Shown piece after piece: positions 1 to 7,545 of a stretch of DNA of 40,285 nt (its first letter is position 1; each line of letters opens with the position of its first letter). The position numbers and the translations under genes were made by a program. Source of the DNA: Candidatus Eiseniibacteriota bacterium (lineage in GTDB: Bacteria; Joyebacterota; Joyebacteria; Joyebacterales; Joyebacteraceae); NCBI GenBank assembly GCA_030595835.1, contig JAUVLG010000017.1:1-40285 (forward strand). Direction: 5' to 3'. Below the pieces are notes generated by a model that was not told the DNA's origin, searched no databases, and saw nothing but the letters and a program-made list of their open reading frames with translations.

Positions 1-148
1 GATTGTTTCCTTCAATCGTAGGCGCTTCAGTATTGTATGAAATTATAACTCCCGTATCATCAGGACCTTCGGCAAATTTTAAGTGTGGATTTTTAGCAAG
101 GTCTTCATCTGTAACTGAATATCCGATAACGTATGCAGCAACATCCAG
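1..148 (-). CDS. AT-rich coding fragment in a different frame (partial, window edge)
   Basis: Read on the minus strand from base 148, the frame is open to the window edge and gives a natural-looking sequence with segments LDVAAYVIGYSVTDEDLAKN and PHLKFAEGPDDTGVII. By my count bases 1-145 are about 39% G+C, against well over 60% for the rest of the window, and codons end in A or T. The neighbouring secreted-protein gene runs into this segment out of frame. I do not recognise the family with confidence; the GY.V.D.D...NP pattern faintly recalls fumarylacetoacetate-hydrolase-type proteins, but that is a guess. The abrupt change of composition plus loss of frame suggests a chimeric contig end or a recombination junction near base 145-150. 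Confidence 0.5.
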   Translation of the reverse strand, partial: MDVAAYVIGYSVTDEDLAKNPHLKFAEGPDDTGVIISYNTEAPTIEGNN

Positions 149-570
149 CCGGTTACCCCGAGTTCGCAGTTCGTTTCGTCCGGTTCGAACTTCATCGTGG
201 GACCATCGAGAGGGAAGTGTGGATCGCCCAAGCAGTCGAACACGCTGTACATGTCGATCTCGCAGTTCCCCTCACCGTACGCGAGACCCGCGGGAACGCG
301 GTGACCGAAGTAGCCGTCGTCGCACGCGCAGATGCATTCGCCGAGCGCGAGGTAGATGGTCGAGTGACTGAGTCCGTGTCCCCCGTACTCGGTCGTGTCC
401 CAGTAGATGTGGTAGCAGTACTCCCAGTAGCCTTCGTAGCCGGGCGCGCTCGAGTTCTCGAAGACAAGTCCGGTACCCCACACGGCGTCGGCCAACGCGG
501 CCGGTGGTGCGAGCAGGGAGAAGATGAGTACCGCGCACACTGTCACTGTCGCCTTCGCAGTTCTGGTCAT
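79..570 (-). CDS. secreted Cys-rich hypothetical protein, 3' end disrupted
   Basis: The ATG at 570 is preceded on the minus strand by GCAGGAG about 7 bases upstream, so it is preferred over an in-frame ATG at 603. The first ~27 residues form a signal peptide (MTRTAKATVTVCAVLIFSLL, then an Ala-rich cleavage region ending ALADA). The exported part is rich in Cys (CICACDD, NCEID, DCLGD, NCELG), aromatic residues and acidic residues, which suggests a disulfide-rich exported protein. No known domain is recognised. The last ~20 residues, after about base 148, are translated from AT-rich DNA whose true coding frame differs, so the genuine C-terminus is probably missing. The gene has its own promoter at 701-729. 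Confidence 0.65.
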   Translation of the reverse strand: MTRTAKATVTVCAVLIFSLLAPPAALADAVWGTGLVFENSSAPGYEGYWEYCYHIYWDTTEYGGHGLSHSTIYLALGECICACDDGYFGHRVPAGLAYGEGNCEIDMYSVFDCLGDPHFPLDGPTMKFEPDETNCELGVTGWMLLHTLSDIQLQMKTLLKIHT

Positions 571-700
571 GGTGCTTCTCCTGCAGGCGGCAAGGCCTGC
601 CATGCCGTGGAAGAATGGCCTTCAAGACCCCCGCAGCCGGCACTGCAGGAGCCCCCGCCCTCTCAGAATGTGGATGTTCGCCTGAATCTGATGTTAACTC

Positions 701-729
701 ATTCTATCGTGTTTGGGCAGTTGTGTCAA
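701..729 (-). promoter_or_regulatory. sigma-70-type promoter for the secreted Cys-rich protein
   Basis: On the minus strand TTGACA (729-724) is followed after exactly 17 bases by TAGAAT (706-701). This is a perfect -35 and a 5/6 -10 at optimal spacing. Transcription would start near base 694 and give a leader of about 120 bases before the ATG at 570. It is one of the two best promoter matches in the window. Confidence 0.7.
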
Positions 730-833
730 GGAACATGTGCTGAACATCTCCGGGTGCAGGGGTTGAATGAGCCTCGGTTCAGGCGAGGCGGGGATGACTT
801 CCGCAGGCGGGTTGCTCCTCCGGGATCTACTTC

Positions 834-1250
834 ATGCGGGTGAGCACCGCCCGGGAGCATTCGGAGCGTAAGGTCGGGTTACTGCGTCTCCGTCGACCGC
901 GCGCGCGGGCGGCGGCAGACCGCGGCCGCCGGTGCACCATTATCACAGCGTCCTCGCGCTCCCGGCGCACACGGACCGGCGGGATCGAGCGGGACGCGGA
1001 CGAGCTGGCCAGCGCGGAGGGGCTTGCCCTCACGCCCCGCAAGATCTCATACGCGGCGCTCCTCTTCCGGAAGAGGCAGGCCCTGGCGACCTACGCCTCC
1101 CAGATGAACCGCGATATCGCAGACCGTGTGCTGAGCTACGTCCTGGGGGTGGGGACGCTCGTGTCGCCGGCGGAGAGAGTATGGGAAGCGGAGTTTCCTG
1201 GCCAGGCGCGGGCTCGGAAGGAGCTGGAGAGCGTCAGCGGGCGCGCATGA
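834..1250 (+). CDS. doubtful hypothetical ORF, 138 codons
   Basis: An open frame from ATG 834 to the stop at 1250. The first ~50 residues are almost all Arg, Ser and Ala and look like non-coding G+C-rich DNA. The last ~85 (from GIERDADELASAEGLALTPR to the end) look more protein-like, with an amphipathic helical stretch around KISYAALLFRKRQALATYAS. No ribosome binding site precedes the ATG and no family is recognised. It could be the tail of a decayed gene, or chance. It fills the otherwise empty space between the promoter at 701-729 and the thiolation gene. Confidence 0.25.
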   Translation: MRVSTAREHSERKVGLLRLRRPRARAAADRGRRCTIITASSRSRRTRTGGIERDADELASAEGLALTPRKISYAALLFRKRQALATYASQMNRDIADRVLSYVLGVGTLVSPAERVWEAEFPGQARARKELESVSGRA

Positions 1251-1295
1251 AGAACCGGCACCGCGCTGCAACCTCGGCCTCAACCGCGCATCAGA

Positions 1296-1363
1296 ACACC
1301 AGAGTACCCTTGTAGCGGTCGCACGGCGCATTCTGGTGTGGCACTCTCGCACGGCGCAATCCG
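1296..1363. repeat. inverted and direct repeats upstream of the thiolation gene
   Basis: ACACCAGA (1296-1303) is the exact reverse complement of TCTGGTGT (1332-1339), 28 bases apart. An imperfect direct repeat built on TCGCACGGCGCA starts near 1318 and again near 1347. The elements sit just before the GTG start at 1375. They could be a weak hairpin or an operator. No function can be assigned. Confidence 0.3.
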
Positions 1364-1374
1364 GGGGGCATGCG

Positions 1375-2397
1375 GTGAAGGCGGTTGGTCTTCTTTCTGG
1401 CGGACTCGACAGCACGGTCGCTATGCAGCTGATGCTCGACTAAGGGATCGAGGTCTTCGCGTTCAATCAGGTGACCATATTCTGTTCCTGCACACCGAAG
1501 GAGTTGTCCTGCTCGGCTGCGCGGACGGCCGTCGACCAGCTCGGGATCGATCTCGAAGTCGTCAACGCGACGGACGAGTTCCTGACCGTAGTTGCGAACC
1601 CCAAGCATGGGCGCGGCAGCGGCATGAACCCCTGCCTCGACTGTAGAATCATGATGTTCCGGAAGGCCAGAAAGTACATGGAGGAGATCGGCGCCTCCTT
1701 CGTCGTGACGGGCGAGGTGCTCGGCCAGCGGCCGATGTCGCAGCGGCTGGATGCCATGCAGCTCATCGACAGGGAATCGGGGCTGACGGGCTACGTGGTC
1801 AGGCCGCTTTCAGCGGGTCTTCTTGAGCCCACGATCCCGGAGAACGAGGGCTGGATCGACCGTGAGAAGCTGCTCTCGGTGAGCGGGCGCTCACGCAGGC
1901 CCCAGATGGCTCTGGCCGAGGGCATGGGGCTCAGGGACTACCCCTGTCCCGCCGGCGGGTGTCTTCTGACCGATCCCATCTTTGCCCAGGGGCTCCGCGA
2001 CCTCCTCGAGCACGACGGAGAACTCCGCAGGGAAGAGGTCAGCGTCCTGAAGCTCGGACGGCACTTCCGCCTGAGCCCGAAGGCGAAGGCTGTCGTGGGA
2101 CGCGATGCGCAGGAGAACCACAAGCTCGGGAACAAGCTGCGCAACGGGGACCATGCGCTGGAGATCGGCGGGCAGCCCGGACCGCTCACCATGGTGCGGG
2201 GTGATGTGGGGGAGGCAGAACTCGCGGTCGCCGCGTCCATCACTTCTCGATACGGCAAGTCAGGTGGACGCAGTGCGACCACCGTGCTTTGTAGGAGAGT
2301 GGGCGACGGGGCAATGGCGAGCATTCGCGTCGGTCCGGTCGACCGTGAGAGCGTCCGGTCAAAGATGATAGGTGCGAACGATCAGGCTGACGAGTAG
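1375..2397 (+). CDS. PP-loop tRNA thiouridine synthetase (ThiI/MnmA-like) with NFACT-R-like C-terminus; in-frame TAA at 1441
   Basis: Translation from GTG 1375 (G-rich ribosome-binding stretch 1363-1368) gives a PP-loop ATP-pyrophosphatase motif, SGGLDS at residues 8-13. An in-frame TAA follows at 1441-1443 (codon 23), and then the same frame continues unbroken for about 317 codons. The downstream part has CSC (37-39), NPCLDC (Cys 87 and 90), the typical TGEVLGQRPMSQR segment and a CPAGGCLLTD motif (Cys 191 and 196), as in ThiI/MnmA-type enzymes that activate and thiolate tRNA uridines. Residues from about 235 on look like the NFACT-R (DUF814) RNA-binding domain found fused to such enzymes. 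The stop replaces what is probably a Gln or Glu codon (CAA or GAA). It may be a sequencing error, a recent nonsense mutation, or readthrough. A product started at 1471 would lack the PP-loop and be inactive. Confidence 0.8.
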
Positions 2398-2431
2398 GGG
2401 ACGGGCGTCAGGGAACCAGACCACAAACGGA

Positions 2432-2460
2432 ACGAGCCGCCTCGATGTGAGGCGGCTCGT
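2432..2460. terminator. bidirectional hairpin terminator
   Basis: ACGAGCCGCCTC (2432-2443), a 5-base loop, then the exact complement GAGGCGGCTCGT (2449-2460). This perfect 12-bp stem lies between two convergent genes (stop at 2397 on plus, stop at 2485 on minus). There is no long T-run, so it may act as a hairpin-only terminator for both. Confidence 0.65.
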
Positions 2461-2484
2461 CTGTTCTCGTCACGGATGCTCGCG

Positions 2485-2790
2485 CTACGTTCCGATGACC
2501 TCTTCGCCGGAGGCCTTGAGAAACTCGCCGGGTGTCTCAATGAACTTGTCGCGGCAGTCCTCACTGCAGAAGTAGAAAGTGACGCCCTCGTACTCGGCCG
2601 TCCACTCCGACTCCGCTGTGACCGTCTTGCCGCAGACCGGATCGACCAGGACCGTTTCCTCAATGACCTCTTCGACGGTCTCTTCGATCGTGGTCTCGGC
2701 CTGCTCCGCCGGCGTCTCCTGAGCCTGCTGACAGCCCACGACGCCCAGCGCGAGCATTGCGATCGCGATGCAAAGCACCAGAATTCTCAC
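2485..2790 (-). CDS. YHS-domain lipoprotein
   Basis: A 101-residue protein starting at GTG 2790, with GGGAGG 8 bases upstream. Residues 1-20 are a lipoprotein signal ending in the lipobox LGVVGC (Cys 20). An acidic Glu/Thr-rich linker follows (about 22-48). Residues ~49-92 form a YHS domain: DPVCGK, then EYEGVTFYFCSEDCRDKF and a Pro-Gly-Glu-Phe tail. In this family the DPVCG and C..DC Cys residues bind metal ions, as in the N-terminal modules of copper ATPases. The likely role is metal binding at the cell envelope; which metal cannot be told. It is a single-gene unit converging on the thiolation gene. Confidence 0.85.
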   Translation of the reverse strand: MRILVLCIAIAMLALGVVGCQQAQETPAEQAETTIEETVEEVIEETVLVDPVCGKTVTAESEWTAEYEGVTFYFCSEDCRDKFIETPGEFLKASGEEVIGT

Positions 2791-3036
2791 CAGATTACCC
2801 TCCCCCTTGCGTTACTGCTGAGCGGGCCCCGTCCGGCGCCGCGCGACCGACAGGCCTCGTATCTCCGGAAGCGAACCATGCTCAACGATGACTCGTGGCG
2901 TGCATCCTACGACCTGCGGCCAAAGCTGGCAAGCGGTTTCTTCAATGGCCGGTGGACAGTGCGACGGGCCAGCACTGGGCCGTACTTTCCTGAGATGGGC
3001 AGGCGGGGCGGCCAACTATGCTGTAGCTGATGAGGG

Positions 3037-3065
3037 TTGACTGAGTTTCGGATGAGGACTAGTGT
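3037..3065 (+). promoter_or_regulatory. possible promoter for the tandem lipoprotein genes
   Basis: TTGACT (3037-3042), 17 bases, TAGTGT (3060-3065). The -35 is good (5/6) and the -10 is weak (3/6). It lies about 65 bases before the GTG at 3132. The rest of the gap from 2791 to 3131 shows no gene that I can support. Confidence 0.3.
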
Positions 3066-3131
3066 TGATTTCTGGTCTGTGCTCACTTGGGTCAGGCGCG
3101 CGGTATCAGAATGGCGGCAAAAGGAGGTCTC

Positions 3132-3659
3132 GTGAGGAGAGCATGCGCCGTGATCGTGGCGCTGGCGATGCTCGCCAATGGCTGCGCAAGCGTCTGTGTC
3201 GTGGATCCGGATGCGCCCGACAATATACTCCGCAAGCTGAACGCCAGTGCGGAAGGCAAGCCTGTCCGCGTGGCGCTGCTGAGCGGGCAGAGGTTCTCTG
3301 GGACGCGTATTCATGCGGCCAGCGACTCCACGACGTGGTTCGATGCGGGCGATCGACCTGTGGCCGTCTCAACGGCGGAGATCGCCAAGGTTGATGTCGT
3401 CAGCCGGGGAAGAGGGAACATGGTCTGGCAAGGAGTTCTGGTCGGGGCCGTTCCCGGCGCGCTCCTTATTGGGAGTGCACTGACCTCGGAGGAGCAGGGC
3501 GACGTAGATCTCACGGGTCTCTTCGGTGTTGTGGCACTAATCGGTGGCGTTCTGGTGGGAGGCACTCTGGGCTTCATACTTGGGGGAGAGGAAGAGACGA
3601 CGACAACCTACATTCTCAATGAAGAGAGTGCTGGGTTCCTTCTGGAGGACACGCCGTGA
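3132..3659 (+). CDS. glycine-zipper lipoprotein, first of two tandem paralogues
   Basis: The start is GTG 3132, right after a near-perfect Shine-Dalgarno AAAAGGAGGT (3119-3128); a possible start 45 bases upstream lacks one. The 175-residue product begins MRRACAVIVALAMLANGC, a lipoprotein signal with Cys 18. The middle (about 20-105) contains a segment with N.SAEGK.VRV.LLSG, then ASDSTTWFD, and looks beta-rich. Residues ~110-160 are two hydrophobic, Gly-rich segments (GVLVGAVPGALLIG and LIGGVLVGGTLGFILGG), typical of glycine-zipper membrane inserts. Its stop overlaps the start of the next gene (GTGA), and both proteins share the layout N..AEGK, ASDST.W.D and the Gly-zipper tail, so the pair arose by duplication. 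The function is unknown; an outer-membrane-anchored envelope protein is likely. Confidence 0.75.
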   Translation: MRRACAVIVALAMLANGCASVCVVDPDAPDNILRKLNASAEGKPVRVALLSGQRFSGTRIHAASDSTTWFDAGDRPVAVSTAEIAKVDVVSRGRGNMVWQGVLVGAVPGALLIGSALTSEEQGDVDLTGLFGVVALIGGVLVGGTLGFILGGEEETTTTYILNEESAGFLLEDTP

Positions 3660-4195
3660 GACGCTTGCTTGTCGCAGCGCTGGCCCTGGCGATTGCCGTC
3701 GCCGGGTGTGGACTCTCCGGATCCGGGCAGGTCCGTGTTGCGGATCCTCTCTGGCCGGGGGAGATTCTCTTCGAGCTCAATGCGGACGCTGAGGGGAAGC
3801 AGGTCGTCGTGAGGATGCTGAGCAGTGAGCAAATGCAGGGGGTTCACCTGCGCGCCTCATCCGACTCCACCGTCTGGTACGATCCCGAGGACCCGGGGTC
3901 TCGGACCGCGGTCCGCACCTCTAAGATCGCGTGGGTCCGTTTCGATGGCAGCCGCCAGGCGACGCGCGTGAAGGAAGGGTTCATCGTCGGGGCGGTGCTG
4001 GGGGTGCTTCCGACCGTGATCGGTGTGGCCGACCAGCCGGAAACAGCAGGACTCGGGGTCTTCACCGGTCTCCTGTGCGGGGGCGCCGGCGGCGCGCTCG
4101 GGGCGCTCATCGGTAATGGCATCAAGCATGAGGTTGAGGACACGGTTACCTACGTGCTGAACGGACCGCCGCCATCCACGCCTGGCCGCTGGTAG
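3656..4195 (+). CDS. glycine-zipper lipoprotein, second paralogue
   Basis: Starts with GTG overlapping the previous stop by 4 bases, so translation is probably coupled. It has 179 residues: a lipoprotein signal with lipobox AVAGC (Cys 18), then a region matching its upstream paralogue (FELNADAEGKQVVVRMLSSE; RASSDSTVWYD). Residues ~110-165 hold a Gly/Ala-rich hydrophobic tail (GFIVGAVLGVLP, GLLCGGAGGALGALIGNG). Only 76 bases separate it from the serine palmitoyltransferase-type gene, and no terminator is visible, so it may be transcribed into the lipid operon. No function is known. Neither copy has lost its signal or its lipidated Cys, which suggests both are maintained. Confidence 0.75.
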   Translation: MRRLLVAALALAIAVAGCGLSGSGQVRVADPLWPGEILFELNADAEGKQVVVRMLSSEQMQGVHLRASSDSTVWYDPEDPGSRTAVRTSKIAWVRFDGSRQATRVKEGFIVGAVLGVLPTVIGVADQPETAGLGVFTGLLCGGAGGALGALIGNGIKHEVEDTVTYVLNGPPPSTPGRW

Positions 4196-4271
4196 CGGGG
4201 CTGATGGGGCGGCTCTGCGCGAGATGCCGGAGCACTGAACAGCCAGCCAGCAGTAGTGAGGGGGGTGGACA

Positions 4272-5456
4272 ATGGCTCTCTCCAGCAAATGCCGCGAGTT
4301 CAACGCCTGGGTCGATTCCCTCAAGGCCGCCAACCAGTTCTTCTACCTGCGTCAGATGGATCCCGCTGCGAGTCCGGTCGTGACGATGAACGGCCGGAAG
4401 CTCATCATGCTCGGCTCGAACAACTACCTTGGACTGGCGACTCACCCGAAGGTCGTACAGGCGACCGTCAAGGCGGTCGAGGAGTACGGCACCGGCGCGT
4501 GCAGTTCGCGCGTGCTCACGGGAACCACGAGCCTTCACAACAGGCTCGAGAGGAAGCTCGCTGAGTTCAAGGGCACGGAGGCCGCCGTCGTCTTCAGCAC
4601 CGGCTTCATGACGATGATGGGGACCATCAGTACCATGACGGAGGAGGGGGACGTCGTCCTGAGCGACGAGTTCAATCACGCGAGCATCGTCGAGGGCTGC
4701 CGGCTGACCGGCGCCGAGGTGAAGGTCTACAAGCACAACGACATGGCGAGCCTCGAAGACGAACTGTCGAAATGCGACGACTCATCCGACAAACTCATCG
4801 TGACCGACGGCGTGTTCAGCATGAAGGGAACCCTCGGTGACATCCCCGGCATCAAGAAGCTCGCCGACCGCTTCGGTGCTGCGATCATGGTGGACGACGC
4901 GCACGGGACGGGCGCGATAGGCGCCACCGGTCGCGGGACGCTCGAGTACTTCGGCATGGAAGGGCAGGCCGACTTCGTATGTGGCACGTTCAGCAAGTCG
5001 CTGGGCACTATCGGCGGCTTCACGGCGTCTACGCAGGAGGTCGTGTCCTACCTCAAGCTGAGGTCTCGGCCCTTCATCTTCTCAGCGAGTCCGCCGCCGT
5101 CCTCCATGGCCACGGTGCTCGCGTGCCTCGAGGTGATGGAGGAGGAGCCCGAGCTCATGAAGAGGCTCGGGAAGAACACCGACTTCCTGAGAGAGGGGCT
5201 TCTGGACGCGGGCTTCAGGCTCGAGCCGACCGTAACTCCCATATTACCCATCCTCATCGGTGACGAGGAGCAGACCTTCCTGATGGCGGGCGGTCTGGAG
5301 GACGAAGGGGTGATCGTGAATCCGGTCGTCTCTCCGGCCGTGCCAAAGGAGGGTTCTCTGATACGCATCAGTGTGATGGCGAGTCTGGGGGACGACGAGC
5401 TTGCGATCGCACTCGATAAGCTCAAGTTGGTTGGAGGCAAGCTGGGGTTGATCTGA
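4272..5456 (+). CDS. spt: serine palmitoyltransferase-type PLP enzyme (alpha-oxoamine synthase family)
   Basis: 394 residues, fold-type I PLP enzyme of the alpha-oxoamine synthase family (SPT, KBL, BioF, HemA). Visible motifs are NNYLGL (~50-55), GTGACSSRVLTGT, HND, DDAHGTG (Asp 209, His 211) and the PLP Lys 242 in GTFSKSLGTIGGF. That FSKS.GT.GGF signature and the following RPFIFSASPPP are characteristic of serine palmitoyltransferase; KBL and BioF normally have LGKA..G instead. The expected reaction is condensation of serine (or another amino acid) with a long-chain acyl thioester to 3-ketosphinganine plus CO2. A downstream acyl-CoA ligase and SDR reductase supply the flanking steps, which supports a sphingoid-base pathway. 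Substrate choice is inferred. The ATG is preceded by GAGGGGGG. Confidence 0.75.
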   Translation: MALSSKCREFNAWVDSLKAANQFFYLRQMDPAASPVVTMNGRKLIMLGSNNYLGLATHPKVVQATVKAVEEYGTGACSSRVLTGTTSLHNRLERKLAEFKGTEAAVVFSTGFMTMMGTISTMTEEGDVVLSDEFNHASIVEGCRLTGAEVKVYKHNDMASLEDELSKCDDSSDKLIVTDGVFSMKGTLGDIPGIKKLADRFGAAIMVDDAHGTGAIGATGRGTLEYFGMEGQADFVCGTFSKSLGTIGGFTASTQEVVSYLKLRSRPFIFSASPPPSSMATVLACLEVMEEEPELMKRLGKNTDFLREGLLDAGFRLEPTVTPILPILIGDEEQTFLMAGGLEDEGVIVNPVVSPAVPKEGSLIRISVMASLGDDELAIALDKLKLVGGKLGLI

Positions 5457-5485
5457 CGCCGCGGAATCGACGAGGGGGCGCCGCG

Positions 5486-6463
5486 ATGACCGGGAACAGG
5501 TACCGTCTGCTGAGCTGGGGTTTCCTCAAGTCGTACATTGTGACGATGCGGCCATACCTGCTCTTCGTGTCGGGCGCCGCGGGGCTGGTCGGGCTCGCGT
5601 TCATCGATGGCCCGCCGCTCTGGCGCGTTGCCCTTGCCTTCGTCCCGCTCTTCTTCTCGTACGGACTGGGGCAGGCGCTGACCGATTGCTTCCAGACCGA
5701 CACCGACGCCATCTCTGCGCCCTACCGGCCGCTCGTCAGGGGAGTGGTGTCGAAGACGCAGGTCTTCTGGGTCAGCCTCGTCGGGTTGACCATCGTCGTT
5801 CTCATCCTGGCGTACCTGAACCTCTGGATCCTGCCGCTCGGGTTCCTCGCTGTCATAGGACTACTGACCTACACGTACTTCAAGCGCAGGTGGTGGGGCG
5901 GTCCTCCGTGGAACGCGTGGATCGTCGCCATCCTGCCGATGATGGGCCGGCTCGTCGACAGGGACTACGGCCTGGGTGAACTCGTTCGCTTCGGCGACCT
6001 GCGGACGCCCGCGTTCTGCCTGTCGGTCATCGCGATATTTGCGGGCTACGCGAACTTCGTGGTTATGGGGTACTTCAAGGACATCTCCGCCGATCGTGAG
6101 ACGGGCTACCAGACGTTCCCGGTAGTCTTCGGCTGGCGGGCCAATGCCATCTACGGTGATGTCACCGCTCTCATCGTCGCGGGTCTCGCCGCCTGGGTGG
6201 TCGCGCTGACGGGCGGGGGCTTCCTGGCGTGGGCGGTGCTGGTCGCCGCGGTCGCGCTCCAGCTGCACGCGCAGGTGAGCGTCCACCGGACGCGCGACGA
6301 GCACGTCGTCGGGACGCCCATCGCCAACGGAGTCCGCGCGCTCATCCTCTTCTGCCTGGCCATCGTGCTCGCGCTCAAGCCCGGGTGGTTAGGTTTCGCG
6401 GGTATCTTCTACGTTGCTTTCGAACTGGTGCTCAGGCTGAGGCCCGAGCGCGGTCAGGTCTGA
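5486..6463 (+). CDS. UbiA-family prenyltransferase
   Basis: 325 residues, about eight hydrophobic helices, starting at ATG 5486 after a GAGGGGG ribosome binding site. The first Asp-rich motif is TDCFQTDTDA (66-75), a variant of the usual NDxxDxxxD. The second is KDISADRETGY (198-208), the classical DxxxD with Arg-Glu-Thr/His-Gly. These bind Mg-diphosphate of a prenyl donor. The family transfers polyprenyl chains to aromatic or other acceptors in the membrane (UbiA, MenA, chlorophyll synthase, DGGGP synthase). The acceptor here is unknown; no quinone or chlorophyll genes are nearby. Its place between the SPT-type gene and a lipid kinase suggests that the product of this operon may carry an isoprenoid chain. 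Confidence 0.85.
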   Translation: MTGNRYRLLSWGFLKSYIVTMRPYLLFVSGAAGLVGLAFIDGPPLWRVALAFVPLFFSYGLGQALTDCFQTDTDAISAPYRPLVRGVVSKTQVFWVSLVGLTIVVLILAYLNLWILPLGFLAVIGLLTYTYFKRRWWGGPPWNAWIVAILPMMGRLVDRDYGLGELVRFGDLRTPAFCLSVIAIFAGYANFVVMGYFKDISADRETGYQTFPVVFGWRANAIYGDVTALIVAGLAAWVVALTGGGFLAWAVLVAAVALQLHAQVSVHRTRDEHVVGTPIANGVRALILFCLAIVLALKPGWLGFAGIFYVAFELVLRLRPERGQV

Positions 6464-6473
6464 CGGGGGGCAC

Positions 6474-7469
6474 TTGGCGGACCCTGCGAACCCGCGTGTC
6501 ATCAGAGTCTTCGTCAATCCCGGTGCGACGTACGGCACCGGGCGCGAGCGCTGGTCCCGGGTGGAAGGTGAGCTGCGACGCAGGCTGGGCGACTTCGAAG
6601 TGGAGGAGACCGGTGCGCCCGGGCAGCTGCGGGGAAGGCTCGCCGAACTCGTGCGGCAGGGCGTCTATAGGTTTGTGGCCGCCGGCGGCGACGGGACCGT
6701 CAATCTGCTGGCGAACGCCATCATGGCGCTTCCTGAGAGCGAACTGTCTGAGCGGGAGCTTCCCGGGGGGCAACTCGCCAGGCGCGAGCGGATCGTCCTC
6801 GGCGCGGTCGGGCTGGGGTCGAGCAACGACTTCCACAAACCATTCGACGAGAGCGCGACGATAGAGGGCATGCCGGTCAAGGTCGACTTCGACGGCGCCC
6901 GGGAGCGCGATGTCATCCGCATCGAATACGAGGAGCCTGAGGGTCCCGTGGCCACGCGCTATTCCCTCATCAACGCCAGCGTGGGCGTGACGGCCGAGGC
7001 GAACGCGCGATTCAACGAGCCCAACTGGTTCATCAGAGCGGCTCGCGCGGTGTCGGTCGACGCCGCCATCAGCGCTGCGGTTATCACAACGCTTGCTACC
7101 TGGACCGACGTGACCTGTGCGCTCGCGATAGACGGGGAGGAGCCCGCGATGGCGAGCGTCACGAACCTGGGTGTGTTCAAGAACGCGCACTTCGGCGGCG
7201 CGCTGTGCTACGATGCGCCCGTGGCGCCCGACGATGGTACGCTGGGTGTCGGGCTCTGTGAGAATATGTCGGCGTTCGAGACCGTGGCCACGCTCTCGGC
7301 TTTGCGGAGGCGCCGGTTCAGCGGACGGCCGAAGACGAGAACGTGGAGGGCGCGCAGCCTCTCCGTTCAGGGTGACCGCGCATTCGCGCTCGAGACGGAC
7401 GGTGAGGTACTGCAGGCGAGAAGCGCGCGGTTCAGCATTGCTTCGAGACGCGTGAGCTGTTGCGAGTAG
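6474..7469 (+). CDS. diacylglycerol kinase / sphingosine kinase family lipid kinase
   Basis: 331 residues from TTG 6474, just after a GGGGGG stretch; only 10 bases separate it from the prenyltransferase. Family signatures are FVNPGA near the N-terminus (13-18), the nucleotide-binding GGDGT (71-75) and GSSNDF (115-120, usually GTxNDFA). A beta-rich C-terminal half ends with the typical ETDGE segment (EDGE/DGE in DgkB and YegS). Such enzymes phosphorylate diacylglycerol, ceramide or sphingoid bases with ATP at the membrane. Next to an SPT-type enzyme, a long-chain-base kinase is attractive, but the sequence alone cannot separate this from diacylglycerol kinase. A second ATG-like start is not evident. 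Confidence 0.8.
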   Translation: MADPANPRVIRVFVNPGATYGTGRERWSRVEGELRRRLGDFEVEETGAPGQLRGRLAELVRQGVYRFVAAGGDGTVNLLANAIMALPESELSERELPGGQLARRERIVLGAVGLGSSNDFHKPFDESATIEGMPVKVDFDGARERDVIRIEYEEPEGPVATRYSLINASVGVTAEANARFNEPNWFIRAARAVSVDAAISAAVITTLATWTDVTCALAIDGEEPAMASVTNLGVFKNAHFGGALCYDAPVAPDDGTLGVGLCENMSAFETVATLSALRRRRFSGRPKTRTWRARSLSVQGDRAFALETDGEVLQARSARFSIASRRVSCCE

Positions 7470-7545
7470 CTGTGGTGTATGGCGAGCCGCGCCCGTGCAC
7501 CACCGGCGGGCGGCCGTGTGCGACGGGAAGGACGGGGTGCCGGAC

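Noticed and set aside
1047-1415. Minus-strand frame covering 1047-1415 as a gene
   Set aside because: It overlaps the true PP-loop gene start, has no ribosome site and no recognisable domain.
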